Assembly: GCA_002369055.1 (NCBI GenBank)
Contig: DFEL01000169.1
Coordinates: 1 to 24,871 of the forward strand
Length of the DNA: 24,871 nucleotides
From: Cyanobacteria bacterium UBA3803
Lineage (GTDB): Bacteria; Cyanobacteriota; Vampirovibrionia; Gastranaerophilales; Gastranaerophilaceae
Direction of reading: 5' to 3'
The translations under genes and the position numbers were made by a program. Below the pieces are notes generated by a model. The model made no database searches. It was not told the DNA's origin and saw only the letters and a list, made by a program, of their open reading frames with translations. Of this stretch, positions 1 to 11,000 are shown piece by piece; the stretch's first letter is position 1; each line of letters begins with the position of its first letter.

Positions 1-103
1 TAAGTATAAAGCCACGACTTAATCAAAACGCTTTTGTTTAAAATGAATGTAAGACAATAAAAGAACAATTAAAAGCACAATAAATATGCTTACATATTTA
101 GTA

Positions 104-1897
104 TTATAATGCTTCTTGTTTAGGTTTTCTCATTCTTACAATAGCATCAAAGTCAGGTGACATACTTAATTCAAAATGAAATCTGCCCCAAGGTGAAGCT
201 TCGTAATTATTTCTCATTAAAGGAATACCCCAAGATAATCTCATTGACAAATCTCCCGGAAGATTTATTCTTAACCCTGTACCAACACTCAACAATACGT
301 CATTTCTGTTGAACCCTTCCGAACCAGGTCCTTCTCCTTTATATGGAAATACCATACCATGATCGCAGAATACAAAGCCTTTTAGATAGCTACCTATAAA
401 GTTTTTTGTTTCATTTGTTTTTTTATCAACTCTTGTTCTTGGTGCGAGAGGAAACAAGAGTTCTCCACTTGCAACATATCCTGAACGACCAATCAAAAGA
501 CCTTCCGAAAAACCTCTTACCGTTGCAACACCACCAATTGTAAATTGATCGGCATATGGAACATCTTTTTTGGGAATTACCTGATAGTTTGCTCTTAACT
601 GACCTACAACACCATGTCCAAAATCGTGTAATCTAAACGCACTACCTTCAATTTTTACGTAGTTTATATCACTTTGAAAAATAGGAGCTGCGTATGCAAC
701 ACTTTGATTTAAATACCAGATACCTCTTTTAGTATCATACCTAAAATTTAAACCTGTTTTTGCTGAAGGTATTTTATCTGTATATAAATCAACACCGTCA
801 AAATTTGTTGTAGCCTGCTTATATTCTAATGAACTTATACTTGATAACTCCATATAGGGTTTTCTTATAATTGGTTGATTGAAATATATAGAATAGTTTT
901 GTGAACGACTCTTAATGTTAAAAATTCTGTATGGACCATAACCTATTTTGGAATTACTTGATGAAAAAGAAAAACCAATTCTTCCGTCTTTTTTGTTTAC
1001 CGGTATGTTGTAATCAACAAAAGGAGTAATTGAATATCTTGAAAAATATGAACCTAATGTCAATTTATCTCTCATTCCAAATAAACTGTCATCTTGAAGT
1101 ATTAAACCTAATCTGTATTTACCGATAGTATTACGACCTGCATTATCTATTAACATTGTGAAATGAAAGGGTGATTTTTCGTGTACTTTTATATCAATAT
1201 CTGTTGTTCCAAGTTTTTTCCCTCTATTTAAATCACCTGTTAAGTCTACACCGTCAGTATATCTATTAAAAAGAGTCATATCCTGTTCAAGTTCAACAAT
1301 ATTGAAGATGTCATTTTTTTTTGCGTGTATTCTCTTTTCGATATAACTTTTTCTTGTCCATTTATTGCCTGTAATTGAAATATCTCCGACTCTGCCTTCT
1401 AAAAGTTCTATTCTTACAGTTTCATTTTCAATGGTTTGTTCAGGTAAATACGCTCTTGCAGTAATGTATCCTTTTTCAATGTATAAATGGTTTATTCTTT
1501 TTACTATTTCCTGTAATTTGTCAAAAGTTAAATTTGTTTGAGTGTAATCTTCAATAATTTCTCTTAATTCTTCTTCTGTTAGAATTTCAGATGGAGAAAT
1601 AATAATGTTTTCTATATAAACACCTTTTGTTGCATATTCGCTTACAGAAGCTTTTTCAACTTTTGTTTTTGTTTTTTTTTCTTTTTTTACTTTTTCTTTT
1701 TTTTCATTATTTTCTTTGTATTGTTGAAAATCTTTTTCTTCTTGCCTTTCTTGTTCAAATCTTTTTAAAGTTTCCATATCGTGCGTATTGATAGTACCTG
1801 CAGGGTTTAATATTGCAGGGTTAAAATCAGGTTCAGCTAAAGCAGTTCCTGAAATTAAAAAACAAGATACAAGCAAGTATAATAATTTCCTTTTCAT
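104..1897 (-). CDS. TpsB / ShlB-FhaC family outer-membrane two-partner secretion transporter
   Basis: This 597-residue protein should form the outer-membrane pore that exports the giant TpsA protein encoded divergently. What is seen: a Sec signal peptide (basic MKRK, hydrophobic core, likely cleavage after A21 in TALA/EPD); a Lys/Glu-rich linker at about 43-83; a first POTRA domain at about 91-170, with the typical KGYITARAYLPEQ and ELLEGRVGDI segments; a second POTRA-like domain at about 171-243; then alternating amphipathic strands to about residue 580. VRGF at 460-463 is the conserved L6-loop motif of Omp85/TpsB proteins and follows the expected FTIGGVATVRGF context. The length is typical for the family. 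About 17 residues follow the last obvious strand (FHFELSM), so the chain does not end in the usual terminal aromatic strand. The start has no clear Shine-Dalgarno sequence. The family call is sure; the pairing with the adjacent exoprotein is inferred from position. Confidence 0.93.
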   Translation of the reverse strand: MKRKLLYLLVSCFLISGTALAEPDFNPAILNPAGTINTHDMETLKRFEQERQEEKDFQQYKENNEKKEKVKKEKKTKTKVEKASVSEYATKGVYIENIIISPSEILTEEELREIIEDYTQTNLTFDKLQEIVKRINHLYIEKGYITARAYLPEQTIENETVRIELLEGRVGDISITGNKWTRKSYIEKRIHAKKNDIFNIVELEQDMTLFNRYTDGVDLTGDLNRGKKLGTTDIDIKVHEKSPFHFTMLIDNAGRNTIGKYRLGLILQDDSLFGMRDKLTLGSYFSRYSITPFVDYNIPVNKKDGRIGFSFSSSNSKIGYGPYRIFNIKSRSQNYSIYFNQPIIRKPYMELSSISSLEYKQATTNFDGVDLYTDKIPSAKTGLNFRYDTKRGIWYLNQSVAYAAPIFQSDINYVKIEGSAFRLHDFGHGVVGQLRANYQVIPKKDVPYADQFTIGGVATVRGFSEGLLIGRSGYVASGELLFPLAPRTRVDKKTNETKNFIGSYLKGFVFCDHGMVFPYKGEGPGSEGFNRNDVLLSVGTGLRINLPGDLSMRLSWGIPLMRNNYEASPWGRFHFELSMSPDFDAIVRMRKPKQEAL

Positions 1898-2041
1898 ACT
1901 AAAAAATATTATATATTAACAAGAACAGCCAAAACAATATGTAAAAAATTTTTAATATACTTTTTATAATTGCATATTATCATACCAATTGTGGAATAAT
2001 ATATAGATAAGGAAGTATATTTTCTAGAAAGTAATCCATCT
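1898..2041. promoter_or_regulatory. Divergent intergenic region with candidate promoters for tpsB and tpsA
   Basis: The two partner genes are transcribed away from each other, so both promoters must lie in or near these 144 bp. A TATAAT on the minus strand (1908-1913) would start tpsB only a few bases before its ATG, with a weak TTGTTT 18 bp upstream. A TATAAT on the plus strand (1965-1970) would give tpsA a leader of about 65 nt, but I see no convincing -35 box for it. AAGGAAG at 2009-2015 looks like a ribosome-binding site but lies too far (26 nt) from the tpsA ATG; AGAAAG at 2026-2031 is better placed but weak. The assignment is tentative because AT-rich DNA yields TATAAT by chance. Confidence 0.35.
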
Positions 2042-5000
2042 ATGATATATAAAAACCAAATAGTAAAACGCATACTTGCGGTATTGTTGTGCGTTTTTTT
2101 CATATTCTTTGAAACAGCACCTTTTGTAATAGCAGCAGAAACTGTTATTTCAGGAGTAACTCCTACTCAACAGGGTGGAAAAAACGTTTATAATGTAGAT
2201 GCAACTAATGTTTCGGGTAACACCGGTTTTAGACAATATAACAAATTTGAACTTTATAATGGTGATATTGTAAATCTCTTATTTAAAAAAGGTGATAAAG
2301 ACTTCTCAAACTTTGTAAACCTTGTTAACAATCAAGTTATTATTAACAGCCTTGTTAACACAATGAGAGGCAATAATTTCTTCAATGGACACGCAATTTT
2401 TGTATCTCCGGGTGGAGTTGTAATCGGTGCTTCGGGTGTTTTAAATGTTGGTGCATTGTCATTAATTACTCCAACACAAAGTCAGTATAATTCATACTTA
2501 AACGGTGTTAACTCTGATGCTGTCTCTAACTATGTATTTGGAAGTGACGCCTATAAAAACTTAATTAACAGTTCGGCAGGTGAAATTAAGGTCAATGGCA
2601 AAATTTTATCAAGAGGTGAAGTTAATCTTTATGGTAAAAATATAAAAGTTGAAGGACAAAATAATTCTCATGCCGGTATTGTTTCAGGGTGGAATGATAC
2701 AAATACTACATTTACTGATTATGATGCAGCAAAAAATATTTTTGACAGTTTAGTTAATCACAATATAACAGATGCAACAACATTTGATTTACAAAACGGT
2801 AAAATTGTTATCTTGGCACAAAGTGATTCAAATGCAAAAACAGATATTCAAAAATCTGATTTAATAGCATCAAATAAAATTGATATCAAATCAAATGCGA
2901 TATATAAACAACAGGAAAGCAGAGATAATGTAAAAGCAGAAATTAATATTGCCAATTCAAAAATTGTGTCAAATGATATTGATATTAAGGCACTTGCAAC
3001 AAATGAGAAGATAATTACAACATTAAGTCTTGATTCTATTGCTTTTATTAAAAATACTGTTGTAGATTTATTTTCTCCTAATTATTCTTTAACAAGTCTT
3101 TGGGGAAAATCAGGCGGTGCCGAAGCAAATGTTACTATACAAGATTCAATAATAAATGCAACAAATGATGCATCTATACTTGCAGATGCACAATCAAAGA
3201 CTGTACAAAATATAAACCTGTTATCACCTACTGCAATTCTTCTTATAAAAGATGCTGTTGTAGGTAAAGACGGTTCAATAGATACAACAAAAAGAGCAAA
3301 TGCTAAACTTTCAGAATATTTTTCTTCAGGAATTTTTAACGGGTTTGAAGGCCCAAAAACATCTGCTATTGTAGATATAAAAAGAACAAACGTAAATGCA
3401 GGAAATGATATAAATATAAATTCTTTTGCAGATTCTTCTTTAACTGCAACCTCAAGTCTTTTAGCTCAAGTATTACCAATCGGTATATATGGTGTTGGTA
3501 CAAGTACGGTATCTAGGGCAATAGTTGAAAATTCAGACTTAAACTCAACAAGAGATACAAATGTTGGGGCTTTGTCTTTAAACACAAATAAAATTTTAAT
3601 GTCCTCTGATAGTTTATTATCAATGCCTATTGAAGATGGTGCATTTGCAATTCTTTTGAACAATACAACAAAAACAACAACTGAAGCAAAACTTGATCAT
3701 ACAACTGTCAATGCAAGAAATTTAGAGGTTGGAGCTGTAAATCTTTCTGACAGTGATGTTAAGCTTGCAATGACGGCAAAAGTTGATAAAAATGTTAAAC
3801 AACGAGGCGATTCACCAAGTTCTGCAATATCTTTAGTCGGTATTTTAAATCGTTCTCAAAATAATGTTAATGCTGAAATAAGTAACGAAAGTAATGTAAC
3901 GGTTACAGAAAATGTTGATGTAATTGCACAAAGTTTAAATTCTGTTAAAAATTCAGCATCAGGTAAAATTGAGGATGCGAATGCAGCACCCCAAACACAT
4001 ATTTTTTCTGACACAAAAAAGAAACTCAAAACTTTTCAAACAACATATCTGAACAGAAGTTTATTCTCAAGAATCAAAGGAAAAACTGAAATTGAAGCAA
4101 CAGGAAACTCTTTGGTTCAAGCAGGCGGAGCTTTGGTTTGGAACGACACAACAAACAATACTAATGCTAAAATAACAAATTCAACAGTTAATGCGACAGG
4201 CGATGCTAATGTTCAGGCAAACACTGTCGATTTAACTGCAAACAGTGCTCTTGCAGAATCAAACGGAAAAGCAAAAGTCGGTGCAGGTCTTGGTGTTATT
4301 GTAAATGAAGAACATAATAATACCAATGCAATAATTGACAAATCAGAAATTGATGCTGATGATTTAGATGTTAATGCAACAACAGAATTACCAATGAACC
4401 AAGGTTCTATAACTTTTGGTGTTAAATTTCCATTTAAGATTTTTGGAGTTGATAAACTTCAATTTGGCGGTAATTTTGCATCTGAAGCAAATGGTAAATG
4501 GGATATATCTAAAGTTTATCCGTTGCAAGATGCCTCTTTTTCATCAGGTGTTGATTTTACAGGTGTAGCTGACCAAAATATAACAACTTCTGTTACAGAT
4601 GCTATTTTACCAAAATTTAGACTAACAGGATTTTTTAATAACTTTGCTCAAACAACTTCAAAAGCAGAGGGTGTTGATGTTTCAGCATCAGTTATATATA
4701 ACGAAGTAATTAATAATACATTGGCAAACATTAAAAATAATTCTGAAATAAATCTTGATGGAAACTTGACTGTTAATGCTGTAAATTCGGTCATTGGTTA
4801 TAATGCCGCAGGCATGATTGATATTTTAATCAACCAATTAAATTATAAAATTCCGGGTCAACCTGATTTTAAATATAAACCACAAATGGATAGCGGTACA
4901 TTTGGTGTAGGTGCTAATGTTATATGGGATATTTACGATAACAATGCAAGTGCAGTTGTTGAAAATTCTAAAATTACTTCAACTGATGGAAATGTTAATG

Positions 5001-8000
5001 TAACAAGTGCAAATGAACAAGCATATATTACGGCTATTGCAACAGGTGGAAGAAGTCAAACAATAGGTATTGACGGCTCAGTTAACGTTCAAAAGTTAAA
5101 AGGTAATACTTATTCTAAAATATTAAATAATTCAGAAATAATTGCTAATAATATTAATGTTAATGCGGGAAAAGCAAAAGTCGAAACAACGGGTGGAAAA
5201 ATAAACCTTGATGATGTTACAAAAAAAGCTGTATTAAAGCCTGAACGAGAAGCAAATGATCAAATAACAAATATTATTGCAACAGGTGCTTGGACATCTC
5301 AATATCAAGAAGTTGACAACAATGTTCAACAAGACAGTTCTGGCGGTATTGCAATAGGAGCCGATGTAAATAACACAACTATTGAAAGAAATATAAAAGC
5401 AGAAGTTGAAAAATCTTTGTTAACGGCACTAAACGAAACTTTAATAAATTCTTCAACATATAGTCAAACATTAAATTTAGCTGTTGCCGCAGCATTTTCT
5501 GGCGGAGTAAAACAAAAAACTGATGACATTGCAAAAGCTAATAACGGTGTAAATGCGGCAAGAAATGAAAATCCAAACGAAGATCTTATAGGCGACTTTT
5601 TTAATAATGATGATCAACATATGAAAAACCCTGTTGGAAATGTATCTAATATTTTAGGTCAATTTTCATTATCAGGAGCAGGTGCTGTTACCATAAACCA
5701 TGACAAAACAAATGTTGAAAGTGTTGTGTCTGAAACAACAATACATACAGGTTCTAAATTGGATGTAAAATCAAATAGAGAATCAAGAATATTTAATATG
5801 TCAGGCGGACTTGGTAAATCAAAAAAAGTTGGAGCAGGTGCTGCACTTAATTTTTACAGACAAGATGGAAAAATTTCGTCAAAAATAGACAAGTCAGAAA
5901 ATATAACTTTTTCAAAATCTAATTCTGCTTTAAATGTTACGGCAGATAATACGAATAAAATTGTTGATATTGCAATAGGTGCAGGAGCAAGTGCTGATTC
6001 AAAGGCACAAGCGGAAGGCTTTAAAGCTGCAGTTGGAGGTTCTTATACAAGTAATACAATAACTCCGACCATTGAAGCTATAATAAACGAATCTGTAATC
6101 TCCTCTGAAAATGAATCAAATAAAATAACTGCAAATGTCATGGCAAATTCACTGGTTTCAATACTTGATATTGCCGGTGGCGGTGCGTACTTGAACGGAG
6201 GTTCACTGGGTATTGGCGCAGGTTTTGCAATAAACTACAATGATATTAAGAACAATATGAATGCTCTTGTTCAAAATTCAACTTTAACGGATATTGCAGG
6301 TTTGTCAGTAACTTCTTTAGCACGAAATGATTTGACCAACGTTGCTGTCGCAGGAGCAATCGTAAGCGGAACATCTTCAGGATATTTGTTTAACGGTGCA
6401 TTGGATGTTGATTTTATACACAATATCATGTCTTCAAAAATTGTAAATTCAGATGTTATAGCAACCGGGGACATTGATGTTTCAGCAACTTCTAACACTG
6501 ACAATCTTAATGTTGCAGGAACTCTAAACTATTCAACAGCAAATACAGGATTTGGTGTTAACGGTGATGTTATTGTAAATAGTCAAAAAAATACTATTAC
6601 AGCAGAAATTAATAACGACAACACTAAGAACATATCAGCAGATAATGTTTCAGTCAGAGCAGTTGCAAATGAAACATCAAGTTCTACTCCTATTGGTGCC
6701 GCTTTATCTGCACAAAATACTATGGCGGCCGCAAACGTTGCATTAAATGTTATATCAAACACAGTTAATTCTTTTGTAAAAGGTAACATAAACACAGTAA
6801 ATAATGTTGATGTATTGGCTTTTGATGAAACAACACTTCGTTCAAGAGGTATAACTGTTGCACTTACAGGTGTAGATGCACTAGCAGTGCTTAGCGGAAC
6901 AATAAATTACGATATTTTAAATAAAACCGTAAATGCAAAGATTTATGATAGTAATATAGATGCAAAAGATGTAAATGTAAATGCTACGTCAATAAACTCA
7001 TTGGGCGGAACAAAAAATGATCAGGGAAAATATGACAGAGATGATTTCTCTGATGAGGATTATACTGAAAAACTTCTTGCAACAAATGAAAAAGGTGAAT
7101 ACATCGGTTTAAAACAAGATGCGAATTTTACTAACTGGAATATGTTTTACGATGTTGCATCAGGAGCACATTTAGCATTTGCAGGTGCGTGGATAATTAA
7201 AAATATAAAAAATGAAATAGAAGCACAAGTTTCAAATAGTGTAATAAAATCAACTAACCTTGATGTTGTTGCACAAGATTATTCAATAAAAAATATTCTT
7301 TCCGGTGCAGTTTCTGCTTCAGCTCAAGTGGGAGTAGGAGCCTCTGTTTTAATCACAAAAGATAACTCTAATGTGTATGCTCTTATTACAAATGGTTCTG
7401 ATTTAGATATAGAAAATAAATTAAATGTTAGTGCAAAAAATACAAAAGATAATATTCAGGTTCTTGCGGCTTTAGGTGGCGGCGGTACAGGATACGCAGG
7501 TGTTAATGTTGTTAAAAACGACAATACAGACAAAACTGTTGCAAAAATAGACAAATTAAAAATGGACGAACCTGTTCTACCTAAAAATCCGACATCTGCA
7601 CAAAAAGCAGAATATAATACAAAGAAACAACAATGGGATGCGGCTGAAAATGTTAAGGTAAAAGCAAATGAAACATCTATAAATGCCGAAAGTAATCAAA
7701 ACTCAACTCATGTTATTGTTGCAGGCGGAGGAGCAGGTACGGTTGCTCTTGCAATTAATCCTGCCATAAATACCTATAAATCAGAAACAACAGCAGGTAT
7801 TTTAAATGCAACTATTGAAGATAGTTTAATAGGCGTAAATGCTAATAACAACACAAAAACAAGAGATATTCAGGCAGGCGTTGCAGGTTCAGGTGTTGTT
7901 GCAGGTGTCGGTCTGGTTGTAATCAATGATTATGCTGATATCACAAGAGCTATAATTGATAAGGCAAATATTGATACTGAACGAGATATTTCTGTTTTAT

Positions 8001-11000
8001 CAAATTCATCTTTGTACGGTTTGAACGTTTTAGCATCCGTTGGAGTTGCAATAGAAGGTGTTAGCGTTGTTGCAAACGTTGTTAAAAATCACATCCTTAA
8101 CGAAACAGAAGCATCAATTAAAGATTCAAATATTTTAAATGCAGGAAATATTAAAGTTTTAGCAAATAAAGATAAACAAGATAAAATAACAAATGTTTCA
8201 GGCGGTGTTGCTGTTGCTGCAACAGGGATGAGTGCTACAACCGGTAATATTTTTAACATCTATAAAAACAAAACAACAGCTGATGTTATATCAACAGCAA
8301 TAGAACAAGCCACTTCACTTGATGTTGAAGCCTATTCCGATAAGGTTTTAACAAACAGGAACGTTGGAGTGTCAGCAGGTGTTGTTGGAGCAGGACTTTT
8401 AGTGGATATACTTGATCATGAACTTGATTCAACAACAATTGCACTGATTGATGCCAAAAATAAGAAAATGTTTTTATCTGATAATGTAAACGTTTTAGCT
8501 GATGATAAAACGCAAGCATCAAATACTATGGTTTCTGTTTATGGCGGAGCAGGATTTGCCGGTGCAAACGTAAATTTCTTTGAATCAGATAATTTAGTCA
8601 AAGCTCAAATTTTATCCGAGTCTGAAGGTTTAATCTCTGCAAAAAATGCTAATGTAAATTCATCTTCACAGATTGCAATAGGCAATACAAATGTTGGCGT
8701 TTCACTTGGTATAGGTGGTATTGCAGGTGATGTATTCGGTCTTCGTTTAGGTACGAGAAATGATAAATATTCAACTTCAGAAGAAAAAAGCAATATTAAA
8801 AAAGCAAAAGATGAATCCAAAAAATTATACGATAAAACAGTACAAAACGGTTCTAATTACTACACGCCTACAACATCTCCTGCGAATTTAAAAACAGGTT
8901 CAATCGCATCAACTAATGCTAACATTTCAACAACTGAAAACGTTAATATAAACGCAAAATCAAAATTAAAAGGTATTGATTCTGATAAATTATCTTTAAA
9001 AAATGTAAATACTTCTGTCGGTGTTGGGGCAATAGGTGTTGGTCTAAAAGCTGTTAAATTAAACAACAATACTTTAGCAGAAGTTGCAGGTGGAGATATT
9101 AACGCTGTCGGAGATGTTAACTTAAATTCCGAATTTAAAAATAACGTTGAAATCGTAAATACTGATATCAATGTTGCGGCTCTTTCTGTTGCAGGTTCAA
9201 GTGCATATTATGCAAACAGTTCGGATACAACTTCAAAAATAGAAAATGCATCAATATCAGCAGATGATGTTAATGTAATATCAAGTTCTGATGCAAAAGC
9301 GGATTTATTAGGAACTTCAGTTCTGGTTAGTGGTGTTTCTGCTGGGATATCGGTAGCAGAAGCTATTGATACAAATAAAACAATTTCACTTATTTCAGGT
9401 AATACAAATATTGATACATCAGGTGCCATTAATATTAATGCAACAAATAATGCCGATTTAAGTTCTGTTTTGAGAACAACAGTCGTAAGTTTGGTTGCAC
9501 CTATAACCTATATTAAAAATACTGCAGAAGAAAAATCAATCACAAAAGCAATTATAGAAAATGTCAATGGAACGATAACTGCGAATGGTTTAAATATAAT
9601 AGCAGATTCGGATTTAATGAGAGTTAATTCAAGAACTAACATTGTATCCGTTACAGGTGTATCCTTTGCTGCAATAGGTGGTGCAGGTGCAACAATGGAT
9701 GCTGAATTAACTTCAGGAATTGATAGTTTAAGTGGTTTGACTCTCAATAATCTTGGGCAAACACAAATTTTATCAGGTGTAAAACATTCTGATAACACAC
9801 AAGCAGCTAATATTAACGCATCATCTCAAATTTTCTCCGTAAATTCAAGTATTTTAGGCTTTTACACCGGAGCGGAAGCTAATGCTACAAACAAAGCAAA
9901 AATTAATGCAAAATTAAAAGCAAATGAACATAATGCTGACAGTTTAATAATTAAAGCAATGCAAAACGAAGTAAATATTGCAAACTTAGACAGTAATGTT
10001 GCAACACTTTTCGGAGTTAGCAATGCAAAAATAAATGCCACCGCTAACGGGGATTTAAAAATAGATATTGCAGGAAATAACACCATTGCTAATGCCGCAA
10101 ATATATATGTAAATAATACTGTACTTAATGAAGTAAGTGCTTTCTCTGCTGTTGCAGCACTTGTTCCCGGTTTAAAAATGGTATTAAAATCATTAGTACA
10201 AAACAATACTTATGTAGATATAGGCGGAAACTTTAATTCAGGAACACTTACTGCTGATATTCAAACAAACAGAAATACTAATTTTGACCTTACATCAAAA
10301 GCAGGTGGTATTGCTTCAGTTAATAATTTGAGTTTAAGCAATGACATAAAAGGGGATGCAATATTAACCCTTTCAAATCTGATAACTGATTCAAATAAGA
10401 AAGTTAATAATATAAATTTATCTAATGTCTCAACGAATAAATCTAATACTATTACATACCAATGGGTAGGTGGTATAATTGGTGATGGAGCATTGAATTA
10501 CAATGTGAAATTTGATACAAAAACAAAATTAAATGTTGAAAATTCAGATATAAATTCTTTATCAGATGTAGCACTTAATGTAAAAAATAATACACTTATT
10601 GCAGATTCTGCCGAAACAGAGTCTGCGGGTATTGTTGCAGTATCTAAAAACATATATTCTCAGGAATATAATTCTAATGCTGAATTAAATGTTAAAAATT
10701 CAAAAATTAAAGCAAAAAATATTAATCTGAAATCAACGGCGAATGTTGCATCAACAGGAGATAAACACCTGACTTATTATGGTAAAGGTGGTGGATTTAT
10801 TGCTACTCAAAAATTAAATGTAACTAATAATATAAAAGAAAACAGTAAAATCAATATTGACAATTCACAAATACGAGCAAAAGAAAAATTAAATATTGGT
10901 GTTTTAACCGAATCAAACTTTAAACAACAAACAAGAGCCAAAGCATCAGGATTTACTGCAAGTCCTAAAAATTCAAATACTTTAAACGTTGAAAACAACA

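Noticed and set aside
24..36. CAAAA-CGC-TTTTG hairpin downstream of tpsB
   Set aside because: A 5-bp AT stem is too weak to call a terminator; the true end of the tpsB transcript may lie before the window start.
104..1897. A lipobox-like LVSC at residues 9-12 of the TpsB protein
   Set aside because: The cysteine is too close to the N-terminus and the hydrophobic stretch continues to a normal signal peptidase I site (TALA/EPD).
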